From VRUE01 sp035556755 (GTDB taxonomy: Bacteria; Actinomycetota; Thermoleophilia; Solirubrobacterales; 70-9), in contig DATMEP010000146.1 of NCBI GenBank assembly GCA_035556755.1, forward strand, positions 1 through 24,012: a stretch of DNA of 24,012 nt, written 5' to 3'. Below are positions 1 to 7,567 of this stretch, piece by piece. Within the stretch, counting starts at the first letter, position 1. Every line of letters starts with the position of its first letter. Made by a program: the position numbers and the translations under genes. The notes beneath the pieces are model-generated. The model was not told the DNA's origin and ran no database searches. It saw only the letters and a list, made by a program, of their open reading frames with translations.

Positions 1-872
1 GCGGTCGCGCGCACCGCGCGGTAGCCGTTGGAGCAGTCGGTGACGTGGGTGCGGGTGATCAGCGAGACGAGGCGGTTGAAGAAGACGATTCCCAGCTCGC
101 GGGCGAGGTGGTTGCGGTCGGCCTCGCCGAGCACGCGGGAACCGTGGGCGACGTCGACTTCGCCGTCGAGGACGGGTTTGACCAGTCGCTCCATCTCCGA
201 GGGCAGGTGCTGGCCGTCGGCGTCGAGCGTGACCACGACCTCGGCACCGGAGTCGACCATCAGCCGGTAGCCGGTCCGCAGCGCCGCGCCGCCGCCGCGG
301 TTGATCACGTGCCGGGCGACGATTGCACCGTGCTTGGCGGCGACGTCGCCGGTGCCGTCGCGGGAGCCGTCGTCGACGACGAGGACAGAGATCTCGACGC
401 CGCAGACCTCGGCCGGCATCCGATCCAGGACGACGCCGATGTTGTCCGCCTCGTTGTAGGCGGGGACGACAACCGCCACCTTGCCGCGGAAGCGCTCCGG
501 CAGCTTCGCCTGCCGGAACTCCTCCCAGGCGAGACCCTCGAGCACGGCCGAGAGTTGACGGGAGTTGCGGGCGGCCTGCGAGAGCGCCCGCAGGATCAAC
601 AGGAAGAGGACGAAGATCGCGAAGACCGCGAGGCCGAGGATGCGGCCGCCGCTGCCCTGCTCGAAGGAGAAGGTGGAGAGCAGCGCGTCGGTCAGTTCGG
701 TCCCCGAGACGATCGCCAGGCCGAGGCCCGCGAGCAGCAGGATCAGGACGTCGGCGTTGCGCAGGCTGCGCCGGCGCAGGACCGCGAAGGCGACGATCGC
801 GGCGGCGACGAGGAGGCCGGCGGCGCGAAGCGCGGTCAGCTCTGGGGGGAAGAGGCCTGCTGTGAGGACCAT
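1..872 (-). CDS. DUF2304-GT2 membrane glycosyltransferase, C-terminus cut by window edge
   Basis: About 290 residues are visible and the reading frame is still open at the left edge. The N-terminal ~115 residues hold three hydrophobic segments (about 14-34, 41-57, 76-97) and resemble DUF2304. The rest is a GT-A family 2 domain: VVVPAYNEADN at 134-144, LVVDDGS at 164-170, the DXD-type LDADGQH at 216-222 (metal and nucleotide-sugar binding), and TDCSNGYRAVRA near the edge, typical of dolichol-phosphate-mannose-synthase-like enzymes. It probably transfers a sugar from a nucleotide donor to polyprenyl phosphate at the cytoplasmic membrane. The ATG at 870-872 overlaps the end of the upstream GT-C gene by 37 nt in another frame, so the two are likely co-transcribed. 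No Shine-Dalgarno is evident. The GT2 assignment is secure; the acceptor is inferred. Confidence 0.85.
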   Translation of the reverse strand, partial: MVLTAGLFPPELTALRAAGLLVAAAIVAFAVLRRRSLRNADVLILLLAGLGLAIVSGTELTDALLSTFSFEQGSGGRILGLAVFAIFVLFLLILRALSQAARNSRQLSAVLEGLAWEEFRQAKLPERFRGKVAVVVPAYNEADNIGVVLDRMPAEVCGVEISVLVVDDGSRDGTGDVAAKHGAIVARHVINRGGGAALRTGYRLMVDSGAEVVVTLDADGQHLPSEMERLVKPVLDGEVDVAHGSRVLGEADRNHLARELGIVFFNRLVSLITRTHVTDCSNGYRAVRAT

Positions 873-2188
873 TGGCGCCTGGAGGATATGGCCGCGTTCG
901 CCCGGGAAAGGGCGACGCCGGCAAGAGGAAAGATCAGCGTCATCAGGACCTCGTTGCGGCGTGGGGCCGCCAGCGAAGCTGCGCCGACCATCGTGACGAG
1001 CACGAGCGGGGTCGCCATCGCGACCAGCTCCCACCAGCGACGGCGCGCTGCGAGCACGCCGAAACCGGCCAGCCCGAGCAGCACGATCGCGACCTGGACG
1101 ACCCGGCCGGCGGTGGAGCTCATCGCTTCGCCGATCCCGCCGCTCCACATCCGCCACACCTTGCGCACGGTCATCCCGGCGTAGCCGAGGGGGTCTTCGC
1201 CGAGGTAGTCGTAGAAGTTGTCTTTGCCGATCTTGCCCAGTGCCTCGTCCCGCGGCAGGTCCGGGTAGCGAGCCGCGACCCGGTCGAAGAGCGGCGCCGG
1301 GTCGATCCGGTCGAGCGCCTCGGAGCCGGGCTCCAGTTCACGCCCCAGATAGCGCTTCACGAGCACCGCCTTGACCCGTTGGTACTCGCCGTCGGCGGGC
1401 AGGTAGGTGCCGACATAGAGCGCCTTGCCGCCGCCGGTGGAGATCGGCACGACCCGGTCGAGCACGACCGCGTTGCGCACCGCCCAGGGCACGATCGGGA
1501 GAAGGAAGGCGGTGAGGAACAGCGCCGTCGCGGCGGCACCGGGGCGCCAGCCGCGCTCGCGGCCGATCCGGACCGCGGCGAGCACGGCGAAGGCGGCCCC
1601 GACCAGCAAGTACTCCGGTCGGATCATCGCGGTCACCCCGAACAGCAGGCCTGGGACCAGCCACCTGGCACGCGAGTCGGCATCCGCCGCCCAGAGGAAC
1701 GCGAGCACCGCCGCCGGCAGCGTGAAGATGGCGGGGGGCTCGCTGAACAGCGCCCCCGCGGAGTGGATGAAGGGCGGGTAGACGGCGACCCCGAACGCCC
1801 CGATCAGCCCGGCCGGGCGGCAGTTGATCCGGCGGCCGAGGAGGTAAACGACGACGATCGCGGCCAAGCCGAGGAGGAGCTCGACGATCCGTGCCGTCCC
1901 TTCCCGGGCGCCGCCGGTCGCGTAGAAGGCGCCGGCGTAGATCAACGGGGCACCGGGCGACCAGTCGCTGGAGTCGCGGAATTCCGGTCCGCCGTAGCTG
2001 CCCTCCTCGTACAGAGCCTTGGAGAGCGCGTAATAGGCGCGGGCGTCGTCGCCCGGGGTCGCCAGCGGCTCGACCACCCTGTAGGCGCGCAGGCCGAAGC
2101 CGAGGGCGAGGATCGCCACTAGGAGGATCAGGGTGGTTCGCCCGTGCCGCTCGGGCAGGGCTCGCATCCGGTCGGCGATCGCGGACAA
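836..2188 (-). CDS. GT-C fold polytopic glycosyltransferase (ArnT/PMT-like)
   Basis: This 450-residue protein has about ten hydrophobic helices. The first is near 18-34, followed by an acidic loop with PGDDARAYY (~46-54), as in GT-C enzymes of the PMT/ArnT/GT39 group that use lipid-phosphate sugars outside the membrane. Other family-like stretches are SSDWSPGAP, YLLGRRI and RARWLVPGLL. Its paralog lies at 2666-4078 and shares most of these motifs. The longest start is TTG at 2188, and a TAGCCT box lies 9 nt before it. ATG at 2167 is an alternative; neither has a Shine-Dalgarno. It likely forms an operon with the overlapping DUF2304-GT2 gene, which may make its lipid-linked donor. Substrate and acceptor (protein, glycan or lipid) cannot be told from sequence. 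Confidence 0.82.
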   Translation of the reverse strand: MSAIADRMRALPERHGRTTLILLVAILALGFGLRAYRVVEPLATPGDDARAYYALSKALYEEGSYGGPEFRDSSDWSPGAPLIYAGAFYATGGAREGTARIVELLLGLAAIVVVYLLGRRINCRPAGLIGAFGVAVYPPFIHSAGALFSEPPAIFTLPAAVLAFLWAADADSRARWLVPGLLFGVTAMIRPEYLLVGAAFAVLAAVRIGRERGWRPGAAATALFLTAFLLPIVPWAVRNAVVLDRVVPISTGGGKALYVGTYLPADGEYQRVKAVLVKRYLGRELEPGSEALDRIDPAPLFDRVAARYPDLPRDEALGKIGKDNFYDYLGEDPLGYAGMTVRKVWRMWSGGIGEAMSSTAGRVVQVAIVLLGLAGFGVLAARRRWWELVAMATPLVLVTMVGAASLAAPRRNEVLMTLIFPLAGVALSRANAAISSRRQWSSQQASSPQS

Positions 2189-2197
2189 GGTCGGATG

Positions 2198-2203
2198 AGG
2201 CTA
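2198..2203 (-). promoter_or_regulatory. Candidate -10 box before GT-C gene
   Basis: On the minus strand TAGCCT matches the TANNNT pattern and ends 9 nt before the TTG start at 2188. No convincing -35 was seen. It is one of a recurrent set in this window. Confidence 0.3.
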
Positions 2204-2264
2204 TCCAGCACAAGGGCGGCGAGAGCGGTTGTCGAACACGCCCCCGCAGACTCGAAACCCCAAC

Positions 2265-2272
2265 GGAAGGAG
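2265..2272 (+). promoter_or_regulatory. Strong Shine-Dalgarno site
   Basis: GGAAGGAG lies 5 nt before the ATG at 2278. It is the clearest ribosome binding site in the window and fixes the start of the small secreted protein, rather than the longer frame that opens upstream at 1891. Confidence 0.8.
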
Positions 2273-2277
2273 CCCAG

Positions 2278-2661
2278 ATGTCCCGTCTCTCCCTGATCGT
2301 CCTCGGCGTGCTCGCCTGCGCGGCGCTCGTAGCCGCCCCGGCTGCGGTCGCCGCGCCCACGACCGAAACCTGCACCGCGGCCTCGCCGCAGGTAGTCGGT
2401 GGCAAGGTCACCGCCAAGCTGGCCTCGAGCAACGTCGACCCGCTGCAGGCCCAGTTCGCGACCTGCGGCCACGCGAAACGAGTGATGAAGAAGGTCACCC
2501 AGCTCGGTCTCGAGCAGCCGCGGGGCGACGTCGCCGGCTTCTACTGCCGGCCGACGGTCTTCTCCACCGAACCCGATTTCGTGCTTTACGTCTGCACCTT
2601 CCGGGGGGCCGACACGGCGACCTTCATCAAATCGACCTTCGCAGTCCAGTACAAGTCCTGA
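2278..2661 (+). CDS. Small secreted protein of unknown function with four mature cysteines
   Basis: This is a 127-residue protein. The start is set by the GGAAGGAG site 5 nt upstream. Residues 1-26 form a typical signal peptide (Arg near the N-terminus, a Leu/Ala-rich core, an AVAA-type cleavage region), so it is probably exported. The mature part has cysteines at 32, 63, 90 and 106, enough for two disulfides, and no transmembrane helix. I recognise no family; it is hypothetical. It lies alone on the plus strand between two minus-strand GT-C genes and runs convergently into the second, ending 4 nt before that gene's stop. The real strong Shine-Dalgarno makes it unlike most neighbouring genes. 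Coding status is well supported by the signal peptide and start site; function is unknown. Confidence 0.75.
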   Translation: MSRLSLIVLGVLACAALVAAPAAVAAPTTETCTAASPQVVGGKVTAKLASSNVDPLQAQFATCGHAKRVMKKVTQLGLEQPRGDVAGFYCRPTVFSTEPDFVLYVCTFRGADTATFIKSTFAVQYKS

Positions 2662-2665
2662 CGCC

Positions 2666-4078
2666 TTAGGCCGAGCGGGGTCGGGTCGCACCGGCGCTCC
2701 GGCCCCGCTCACCGAGCTTCTCCCAGGCCCAGGCGGCCCCAACCCCCGCCAGGGAAGCAACCAGTGGCATCGCGACCAGAACCCGCCGCGGCGAGGCGAC
2801 CAGCAGGCCGACGATCGCGCTGACGGCGACGAGCAGGGCGCCGAGCAGCAGCGCCTCGCGCGGGTGTCGGTGGACCAGAACCGCGAAGCCGAGCAGCGCG
2901 AAGCCGAGCAGCGCCCAGTGCAGCAGCTCCCAGCCGGGCTTCTCCATCACCTCGCGCGGCCCGTGCCCCCAGGCGTTGGCCAGCTTCTCCGCGACGAAGC
3001 CGACGTACTGCAGCGGCCGCTCGGAGACGTCGTCCCAGAGCCGTTCACGGCCCATCCGCGCCAGCGCTTCGTCGCTTTCCAGCCCGGGGTAGCGCTGTGC
3101 GGCCAGCGCGGCGAGGATCTCCTCCAGCCTCGAATCCGGCGGCAGCTGCCTGGCCAAGCCGGGGTGCCGCTCCAGGACCTCTTCTCCGACCCGTTCCGGG
3201 TCCCCGCCCGACGGCATGTAGGACCCCGCGAACAGCACCTGACCGCCGCCGGTCGAGACCGGCACGAACCGGTCGAGCACGACCTCGTTGCGAACCGTCC
3301 ACGGCACGACAACAAGTAACACGCCAACCAGCAGGATCGCGGCGTTGGCGAATCCCGATCGCCATTGAGGGCGACCCCACGCCAGCACCACGACAGCTAC
3401 GAGCAGCGAGATACCCAAATACTCCGGCCGGACCAGCACCAGGGCTCCGAGCAACAGGCCCGGAACCAGCCATCTCGCGTGGGTGGCGCGGTGGCGGGGG
3501 TCCCCCATGGCGGAGGACGCTTTGCGTCCGAGCACATGGGGGAGGGCCGCCGCGACAGGACCCGCGCGCCGGGGGGCTGGTCCCTGACCAGATGCCCAGA
3601 GCATCGCCAGTACCGCGCCGGAAAGCAGGGTGGCCGCCAGCGGCTCGCCCATCAGCATGCCTTGGTACTCGAGGAGCGCGGGATAGATCGCGATCGCCGC
3701 AGCCCCGATCAGGCCTGCCGCAGGGCCTGACAGGCGACGGCCGATCAGATAGGTGAAGGCGACCGCCAGCGAGCCGAGCAGGGCCAGCACCAGCCTCGCG
3801 GAGCGTTCGTGGACGCCGCCGGTGAGCTCGTAGATGCCGCCGGCCAGCAGGGGAAGGCCGGGGGAGTAGTTGCTCGCGGGCTGGGTCGCGCTCTCGCCGA
3901 GAGTGAACCCGTCTCCCTCGGACAGGCGCTCGGCGATCTTCGCGTAGGCGAGGGCGTCGTAGACCGGCGCGCGGCCCTCCCAGGCGTAGTCGGCCCGCAG
4001 CGCCAAGCCAAGCAGGACGATCGCGACCAGTGCGGCGAGCCCCGCCCGCCCACCGTTGCGCGCCGCCAGTCCGGTCAT
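2666..4078 (-). CDS. GT-C fold polytopic glycosyltransferase with in-frame palindrome insertion
   Basis: This 470-residue membrane protein is a paralog of the 836-2188 product. Shared stretches include RAxYxxE, YDALAYAKIAE (Asp41, first periplasmic loop), SNYSPGLPLLAGG, YLIGRRL and ARWLVPGLLLG. It probably transfers a sugar from a lipid-linked donor on the outer face of the membrane. Relative to the paralog it carries about 32 extra residues (about 163-200, Gly/Pro/Ala/Arg-rich) between LWA and ARWLVPG, encoded by a strongly palindromic DNA segment (see the repeat at 3493-3551). The frame stays open, so the protein may still work with a longer loop. The ATG at 4076-4078 has a TAGCAT box exactly 7 nt upstream and no Shine-Dalgarno, suggesting a leaderless mRNA. 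It diverges from sqdB with 45 nt between the starts. Confidence 0.84.
   Translation of the reverse strand: MTGLAARNGGRAGLAALVAIVLLGLALRADYAWEGRAPVYDALAYAKIAERLSEGDGFTLGESATQPASNYSPGLPLLAGGIYELTGGVHERSARLVLALLGSLAVAFTYLIGRRLSGPAAGLIGAAAIAIYPALLEYQGMLMGEPLAATLLSGAVLAMLWASGQGPAPRRAGPVAAALPHVLGRKASSAMGDPRHRATHARWLVPGLLLGALVLVRPEYLGISLLVAVVVLAWGRPQWRSGFANAAILLVGVLLVVVPWTVRNEVVLDRFVPVSTGGGQVLFAGSYMPSGGDPERVGEEVLERHPGLARQLPPDSRLEEILAALAAQRYPGLESDEALARMGRERLWDDVSERPLQYVGFVAEKLANAWGHGPREVMEKPGWELLHWALLGFALLGFAVLVHRHPREALLLGALLVAVSAIVGLLVASPRRVLVAMPLVASLAGVGAAWAWEKLGERGRSAGATRPRSA
3493..3551. repeat. Palindromic element inserted within a GT-C coding region
   Basis: This is a nested inverted repeat. 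GGCGG (3493-3497) pairs with CCGCC (3547-3551); TCCCCCATG (3501-3509) pairs perfectly with CATGGGGGA (3535-3543); GGACGC (3515-3520) pairs perfectly with GCGTCC (3524-3529) around a TTT loop. Symmetric 3x3 and 5x5 mismatched loops separate the stems. It codes for about residues 176-196 of the glycosyltransferase, inside a segment the paralogous gene lacks. The layout resembles palindromic elements known to insert in frame into genes, such as the Rickettsia palindromic elements; relatedness is not claimed. A second copy was not found in the window. Confidence 0.7.
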
Positions 4079-4085
4079 CGGTCTG

Positions 4086-4091
4086 ATGCTA
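4086..4091 (-). promoter_or_regulatory. Candidate -10 box, leaderless spacing, GT-C gene
   Basis: On the minus strand TAGCAT is followed by 7 nt and then the ATG at 4078. This is the spacing expected when transcription starts at the start codon. No -35 was recognised. Confidence 0.42.
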
Positions 4092-4107
4092 TGTCGCCCC
4101 CGTCCGT

Positions 4108-4113
4108 TACCCT
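4108..4113 (+). promoter_or_regulatory. Candidate -10 box before sqdB
   Basis: TACCCT matches TANNNT and is followed by 10 nt and then the chosen ATG at 4124. There is no Shine-Dalgarno between them. The box falls inside the longer alternative reading frame that starts at 4091, which favours the 4124 start. Confidence 0.38.
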
Positions 4114-4123
4114 GCCGCGACCT

Positions 4124-5299
4124 ATGCGCGTTCTCATTCTTGGGGGCGACGGCTACCTGGGCTGGCCGACCGCGCTGCGATTCTCGGCCCGCGGTCTCGA
4201 GGTCGCGGTCGTCGACAACTTCTCACGCCGTCGCTGGCACAGCGAACAGGGCACCGATTCGCTGACCCCGATTCGCGACCTCGGCGAGCGGATCGACGCC
4301 TGGCGCGAGCTGAGCGGCGAGCAGATCCAGCGCTACGACGGGGCCGTCGAGGACGGCGACTTCCTCGACGGGGTCGTCGCCGAGGTCAAGCCCGAGGCGA
4401 TCGTCCACTACGGCGAGCAGCCCTCGGCTCCCTACTCGATGATGTCGCGTGAGCGGGCGGTCGAGACCCAGCACACGAACGTGATCGGCAATCTCAACCT
4501 GCTCTTTTCGATGCGCGACCACGTGCCCGAGGCGCACCTGGTCAAGCTCGGCACGATGGGCGAGTACGGCCAGCCCAACATCGATATCGAGGAGGGCTAC
4601 ATCGAGATCGAGCACAAGGGGCGCAAGGACACGCTGCCCTTCCCGAAGCTCCCCGGCTCGCTCTACCACTGCTCCAAGGTCCACGACTCGACCAACATCC
4701 ACTTCGCCTGCCGGACCTGGGGCCTGCGCGCCACCGACCTCAACCAGGGCGTCGTCTACGGCGTCGAGACCGACGAGACGGCCCGCGACGAGCGCCTCAT
4801 CACCCGCTTCGACTACGACGAGATCTTCGGCACGGTGCTCAACCGCTTCTGCATGCAGGCGGTGATCGGCCACCCGCTCACCGTCTACGGCACGGGCGGC
4901 CAGACGCGCGGCTTCCTCAACATCCGCGACACCCTGCGGTGCGTCGAGCTGGCGGTCGAGAACCCCGCCGACGCCGGCGAGTTCCGCGTCTTCAACCAGT
5001 TCACCGAGCAGTTCTCGGTGCTGGAGCTGGCCGAGCTGGTCAAGGCGGCCGCCGAGCACCTCGGCTACTCGGTCGAGGTCCAGCACTGCGACAACCCGCG
5101 GGTCGAGAAGGAAGAGCACTACTACAACGCGATCCACACCAAGCTGCTCGACCTCGGGCTGGAGCCGACCCTGCTCGGCGAGGAGCTGGTCGAGTCGATG
5201 ATCCACGCGATCGAGCGCTACAAGGGCAACGCGATCGAGAGCTCGATCGACCCCCACACCCGCTGGGACCCCTCGAAATTCCCTGCTGGCCGGGCATAG
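4124..5299 (+). CDS. sqdB: UDP-sulfoquinovose synthase
   Basis: The 391-residue SDR-family enzyme has the usual length of the SQD1/SqdB group. The family makes UDP-sulfoquinovose from UDP-glucose and sulfite using bound NAD. The protein starts directly at the Rossmann motif GGDGYLGW (7-14), so ATG 4124 is preferred over ATG 4091, which would add 11 residues. Hallmarks are FSRRRWHSEQGTDSLTPI (33-50), HYGEQPSAPYSM (95-106), KLGTMGEYG (141-149, with the SDR Thr144), the catalytic Tyr181-x3-Lys185 in SLYHCSKVHDS, and RATDLNQGVVYGV (202-214). It is cytoplasmic. The following gene is ilvB after 25 nt; no sulfolipid glycosyltransferase (sqdX/SQD2) lies next to it. The divergent neighbours are GT-C and GT2 glycosyltransferases, so the product could feed sulfolipid or a surface glycan, as with archaeal Agl3. 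Confidence 0.93.
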   Translation: MRVLILGGDGYLGWPTALRFSARGLEVAVVDNFSRRRWHSEQGTDSLTPIRDLGERIDAWRELSGEQIQRYDGAVEDGDFLDGVVAEVKPEAIVHYGEQPSAPYSMMSRERAVETQHTNVIGNLNLLFSMRDHVPEAHLVKLGTMGEYGQPNIDIEEGYIEIEHKGRKDTLPFPKLPGSLYHCSKVHDSTNIHFACRTWGLRATDLNQGVVYGVETDETARDERLITRFDYDEIFGTVLNRFCMQAVIGHPLTVYGTGGQTRGFLNIRDTLRCVELAVENPADAGEFRVFNQFTEQFSVLELAELVKAAAEHLGYSVEVQHCDNPRVEKEEHYYNAIHTKLLDLGLEPTLLGEELVESMIHAIERYKGNAIESSIDPHTRWDPSKFPAGRA

Positions 5300-5308
5300 A
5301 GCCACTGG

Positions 5309-5314
5309 TACCAT
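5309..5314 (+). promoter_or_regulatory. Candidate -10 box before ilvB
   Basis: TACCAT is followed by 10 nt and then the ATG of ilvB at 5325. The spacing is the same as for the box before sqdB. It may give ilvB its own promoter in the 25-nt gap after sqdB. Confidence 0.35.
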
Positions 5315-5324
5315 CGCGGGTCCG

Positions 5325-7022
5325 ATGAGAGCCGCAGACGCGTTGATGGAAAGCCTCAAGGCCGAGGGTGTCGAGCACATCTTCGGCATCCCCGGCGGGG
5401 CCAACCTGCCTACCTACGACGCCCTCGTCGACGCTGGGCTGCGCCACATCCAGGTCCGTCACGAGCAGGGCGGCGGACACGCCGCCGAGGGGTACGCCCG
5501 CGCCTCCGGGCGGGTGGGGGTCGCCTTCGCGACGTCCGGCCCCGGCGCGACCAACCTGGTCACGGCGATCGCCGACGCGATGATGGACTCGACGCCGACG
5601 GTGTTCGTCACCGGCCAGGTGCGTACCGAGCTGATCGGCACCGACGGCTTCCAGGAGGCCGACATCCTGGGCGCGACCCTGCCCTTCGTCAAGCACTCCT
5701 TCCAGGTCACCGACCCGCGCCAGATCCCCGAGTACGTGCACGAGGCCTTCCACGTCGCCTCGACCGGGCGGCCGGGCCCGGTGCTGCTCGACATCCCCCA
5801 GGACCTCTCGCGGGCCGACATCGAGTACGCGCCGCGCACCGAGCCGGTCGAGCTGGCCGGCTACAAACCGATGAGCAAGGGCAACATCAAGCAGGTCCGG
5901 ATCGCCGCCAAGGCACTGGCCAACGCGAAACGGCCGATCCTCTACACGGGGGGCGGCGTGATCAACGCCAACGCATCGGAGGAGCTGCGCGAGCTGGCCG
6001 CCTCCGACCGCTTCCCGGTCACCTCGACCCTGATGGGCCTCGGCGCCTTCCCGGCGTCCGACGAGCACTGGCTCGGGATGCTCGGCATGCACGGCACCGT
6101 CACCGCCAACTGGGCGATGGACAACGCCGACCTGATCGTCGCGATCGGAGCCCGCTTCGACGACCGGATCACCGGCAAACTCGCCGAGTTCGCCCCACAC
6201 GCGAAAATCATCCACCTCGACGTCGATCCGGCCGAGATCTCCAAGAACGTCGGTGCCCACATCCCGATCGTCGGCGACGCGAAGCTGGTCCTGCCCGAGC
6301 TGACCCGCGAGTACCGGGCGCTGCAGACCGACCCCTCGCGCCTCGACGCCTGGTGGAAGCAGCTGCGCGCCTGGCAGGAGGAGCACCCGCTGCGCTACGA
6401 GCCCGGCATGGACGGCGAGATCAAGCCGCAGTTCATGATCGAGGCGATGCACCGGGCGACGCAGGGCGACGCGATCATCACCTCCGACGTCGGCCAGCAC
6501 CAGATGTGGGCGGCCCAGTACTACGGCTTCGAGAAGCCGCGCCGCTGGATCAACTCGGGCGGGCTGGGGACGATGGGTTTCGGGCTGCCGTCCGCCGTCG
6601 GCGCCAAGGTCGCCCACCCCGACGAGCACGTCGTCTGCCTCGCCGGCGACGGCAGCCTGATCATGACCTGCCAGGAGCTGGCCACCTGCGTCACCGAAGA
6701 GATCCCGGTCAAGGTCTTCCTGATGAACAACGGCTACATGGGGATGGTCCGCCAGTGGCAGGAGCTGTTCTGGGACCGCCGCTACAGCTCGGTCGAGATG
6801 GGCGCCAGTCCCGACTGGGTGAAGCTGGCCGAGGCGTTCGGCGCCACCGGGATGCGCTGCGAGAACTCCGCCGACCTCGAGGAGACGATGGTCAAGGCAC
6901 TGGAGGCCGACGGCCCCGTGCTGCTCGACGTGCGGGTCGCCCAGGAGGAGAACTGCTACCCGATGATCCCGCCGGGCCAGGCGGCGCGGGACATGGTCGA
7001 GGCGCCGGAGCCGGTGAGCTGA
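5325..7022 (+). CDS. ilvB: Acetolactate synthase large (catalytic) subunit
   Basis: The 565-residue ThDP enzyme condenses two pyruvates to acetolactate, or pyruvate plus 2-oxobutyrate, the first common step of branched-chain amino acid synthesis. The N-terminal PYR domain carries the catalytic Glu47 in VRHEQGGGHAAEGYARA. The central domain has GARFDDRITG, typical of AHAS. The C-terminal PP domain has the ThDP/Mg motif GDGSL...NN, ending in FLMNNGYMGMVRQWQELF. Length and motifs are normal for AHAS rather than other ThDP oxidases, and the next gene is the regulatory subunit, joined by a 1-nt stop/start overlap (TGATG). It likely works as a cytoplasmic IlvB-IlvN complex. No leader peptide or attenuator is visible upstream, where there are only 25 nt to sqdB. 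Confidence 0.96.
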   Translation: MRAADALMESLKAEGVEHIFGIPGGANLPTYDALVDAGLRHIQVRHEQGGGHAAEGYARASGRVGVAFATSGPGATNLVTAIADAMMDSTPTVFVTGQVRTELIGTDGFQEADILGATLPFVKHSFQVTDPRQIPEYVHEAFHVASTGRPGPVLLDIPQDLSRADIEYAPRTEPVELAGYKPMSKGNIKQVRIAAKALANAKRPILYTGGGVINANASEELRELAASDRFPVTSTLMGLGAFPASDEHWLGMLGMHGTVTANWAMDNADLIVAIGARFDDRITGKLAEFAPHAKIIHLDVDPAEISKNVGAHIPIVGDAKLVLPELTREYRALQTDPSRLDAWWKQLRAWQEEHPLRYEPGMDGEIKPQFMIEAMHRATQGDAIITSDVGQHQMWAAQYYGFEKPRRWINSGGLGTMGFGLPSAVGAKVAHPDEHVVCLAGDGSLIMTCQELATCVTEEIPVKVFLMNNGYMGMVRQWQELFWDRRYSSVEMGASPDWVKLAEAFGATGMRCENSADLEETMVKALEADGPVLLDVRVAQEENCYPMIPPGQAARDMVEAPEPVS

Positions 7023-7567
7023 TGGAGGCCGGCACCCCGCAGCTGGTCAAACTCGAGGACCTGCACGTCCCCGGGCAGCTGAGCGGGCGCAAGCACATCC
7101 TCTCGATCCTGGTCGAGAACAAACCCGGTGTGCTGGCGCGGATCGCCAGCCTCTTCTCACGACGCGGCTTCAACATCGACACGCTCGCGGTCGGGCCAAC
7201 CGACGACCCCAGCATCTCCCGGATCACGCTCACCCTCGACGGCGCCGTCCACCCGATCGACCAGGTCACCAAGCAGCTGCACAAGCTGGTCAACGTGCTG
7301 AAGATCCGCGACATGGAGCCGGAGGAGACGGTCGCCCGCGAGATGGCGATGTTCAAGGTCTCCGCGGCCGTGGAGAACCGGGCCGAGATCATCCAGTTCG
7401 CCGAGATCTTCCGCGCCAAGATCGTCGATGTCGCGCGGCGTACGATGACGATCGAGGTGACCGGCTCGGCCGACAAGATCGAGGCCTTCGAGCGGATGAT
7501 CCGCCCGCACGGCCTGATCGAAATGGTCCGCACCGGCGAGATCGCCATTGGTCGCGGCGGCGACTGA
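7022..7567 (+). CDS. ilvN: Acetolactate synthase small (regulatory) subunit
   Basis: This 181-residue protein has an N-terminal ACT domain (SILVENKPGVLARIASLFSR, then RGFNIDTLAVGPTDD), which in the family binds valine for feedback inhibition, and a C-terminal small-subunit domain (FAEIFRAKIVDVARRTMTIEVTG, then IRPHGLIEMVRTGEIAI). Length is close to the usual 160-180 residues. The start ATG at 7022 shares its A with the TGA stop of ilvB, indicating translational coupling. The frame is open much further upstream inside ilvB, but homology begins only around residue 20 here, so 7022 is chosen. Its end overlaps the start of menF by about 20 nt. Confidence 0.95.
   Translation: MEAGTPQLVKLEDLHVPGQLSGRKHILSILVENKPGVLARIASLFSRRGFNIDTLAVGPTDDPSISRITLTLDGAVHPIDQVTKQLHKLVNVLKIRDMEPEETVAREMAMFKVSAAVENRAEIIQFAEIFRAKIVDVARRTMTIEVTGSADKIEAFERMIRPHGLIEMVRTGEIAIGRGGD

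Noticed and set aside
872..2122. Plus-strand open frame of 416 codons opposite the GT-C gene
   Set aside because: Low-complexity His/Arg/Asp/Gly-rich product; the minus strand encodes a coherent membrane protein.
5040..6629. Long open frame (about 529 codons) antisense to sqdB/ilvB
   Set aside because: It is a GC-driven shadow: Asp/Arg/Val/Gly-rich, no recognisable domain, and it overlaps clear SqdB and IlvB coding on the other strand.
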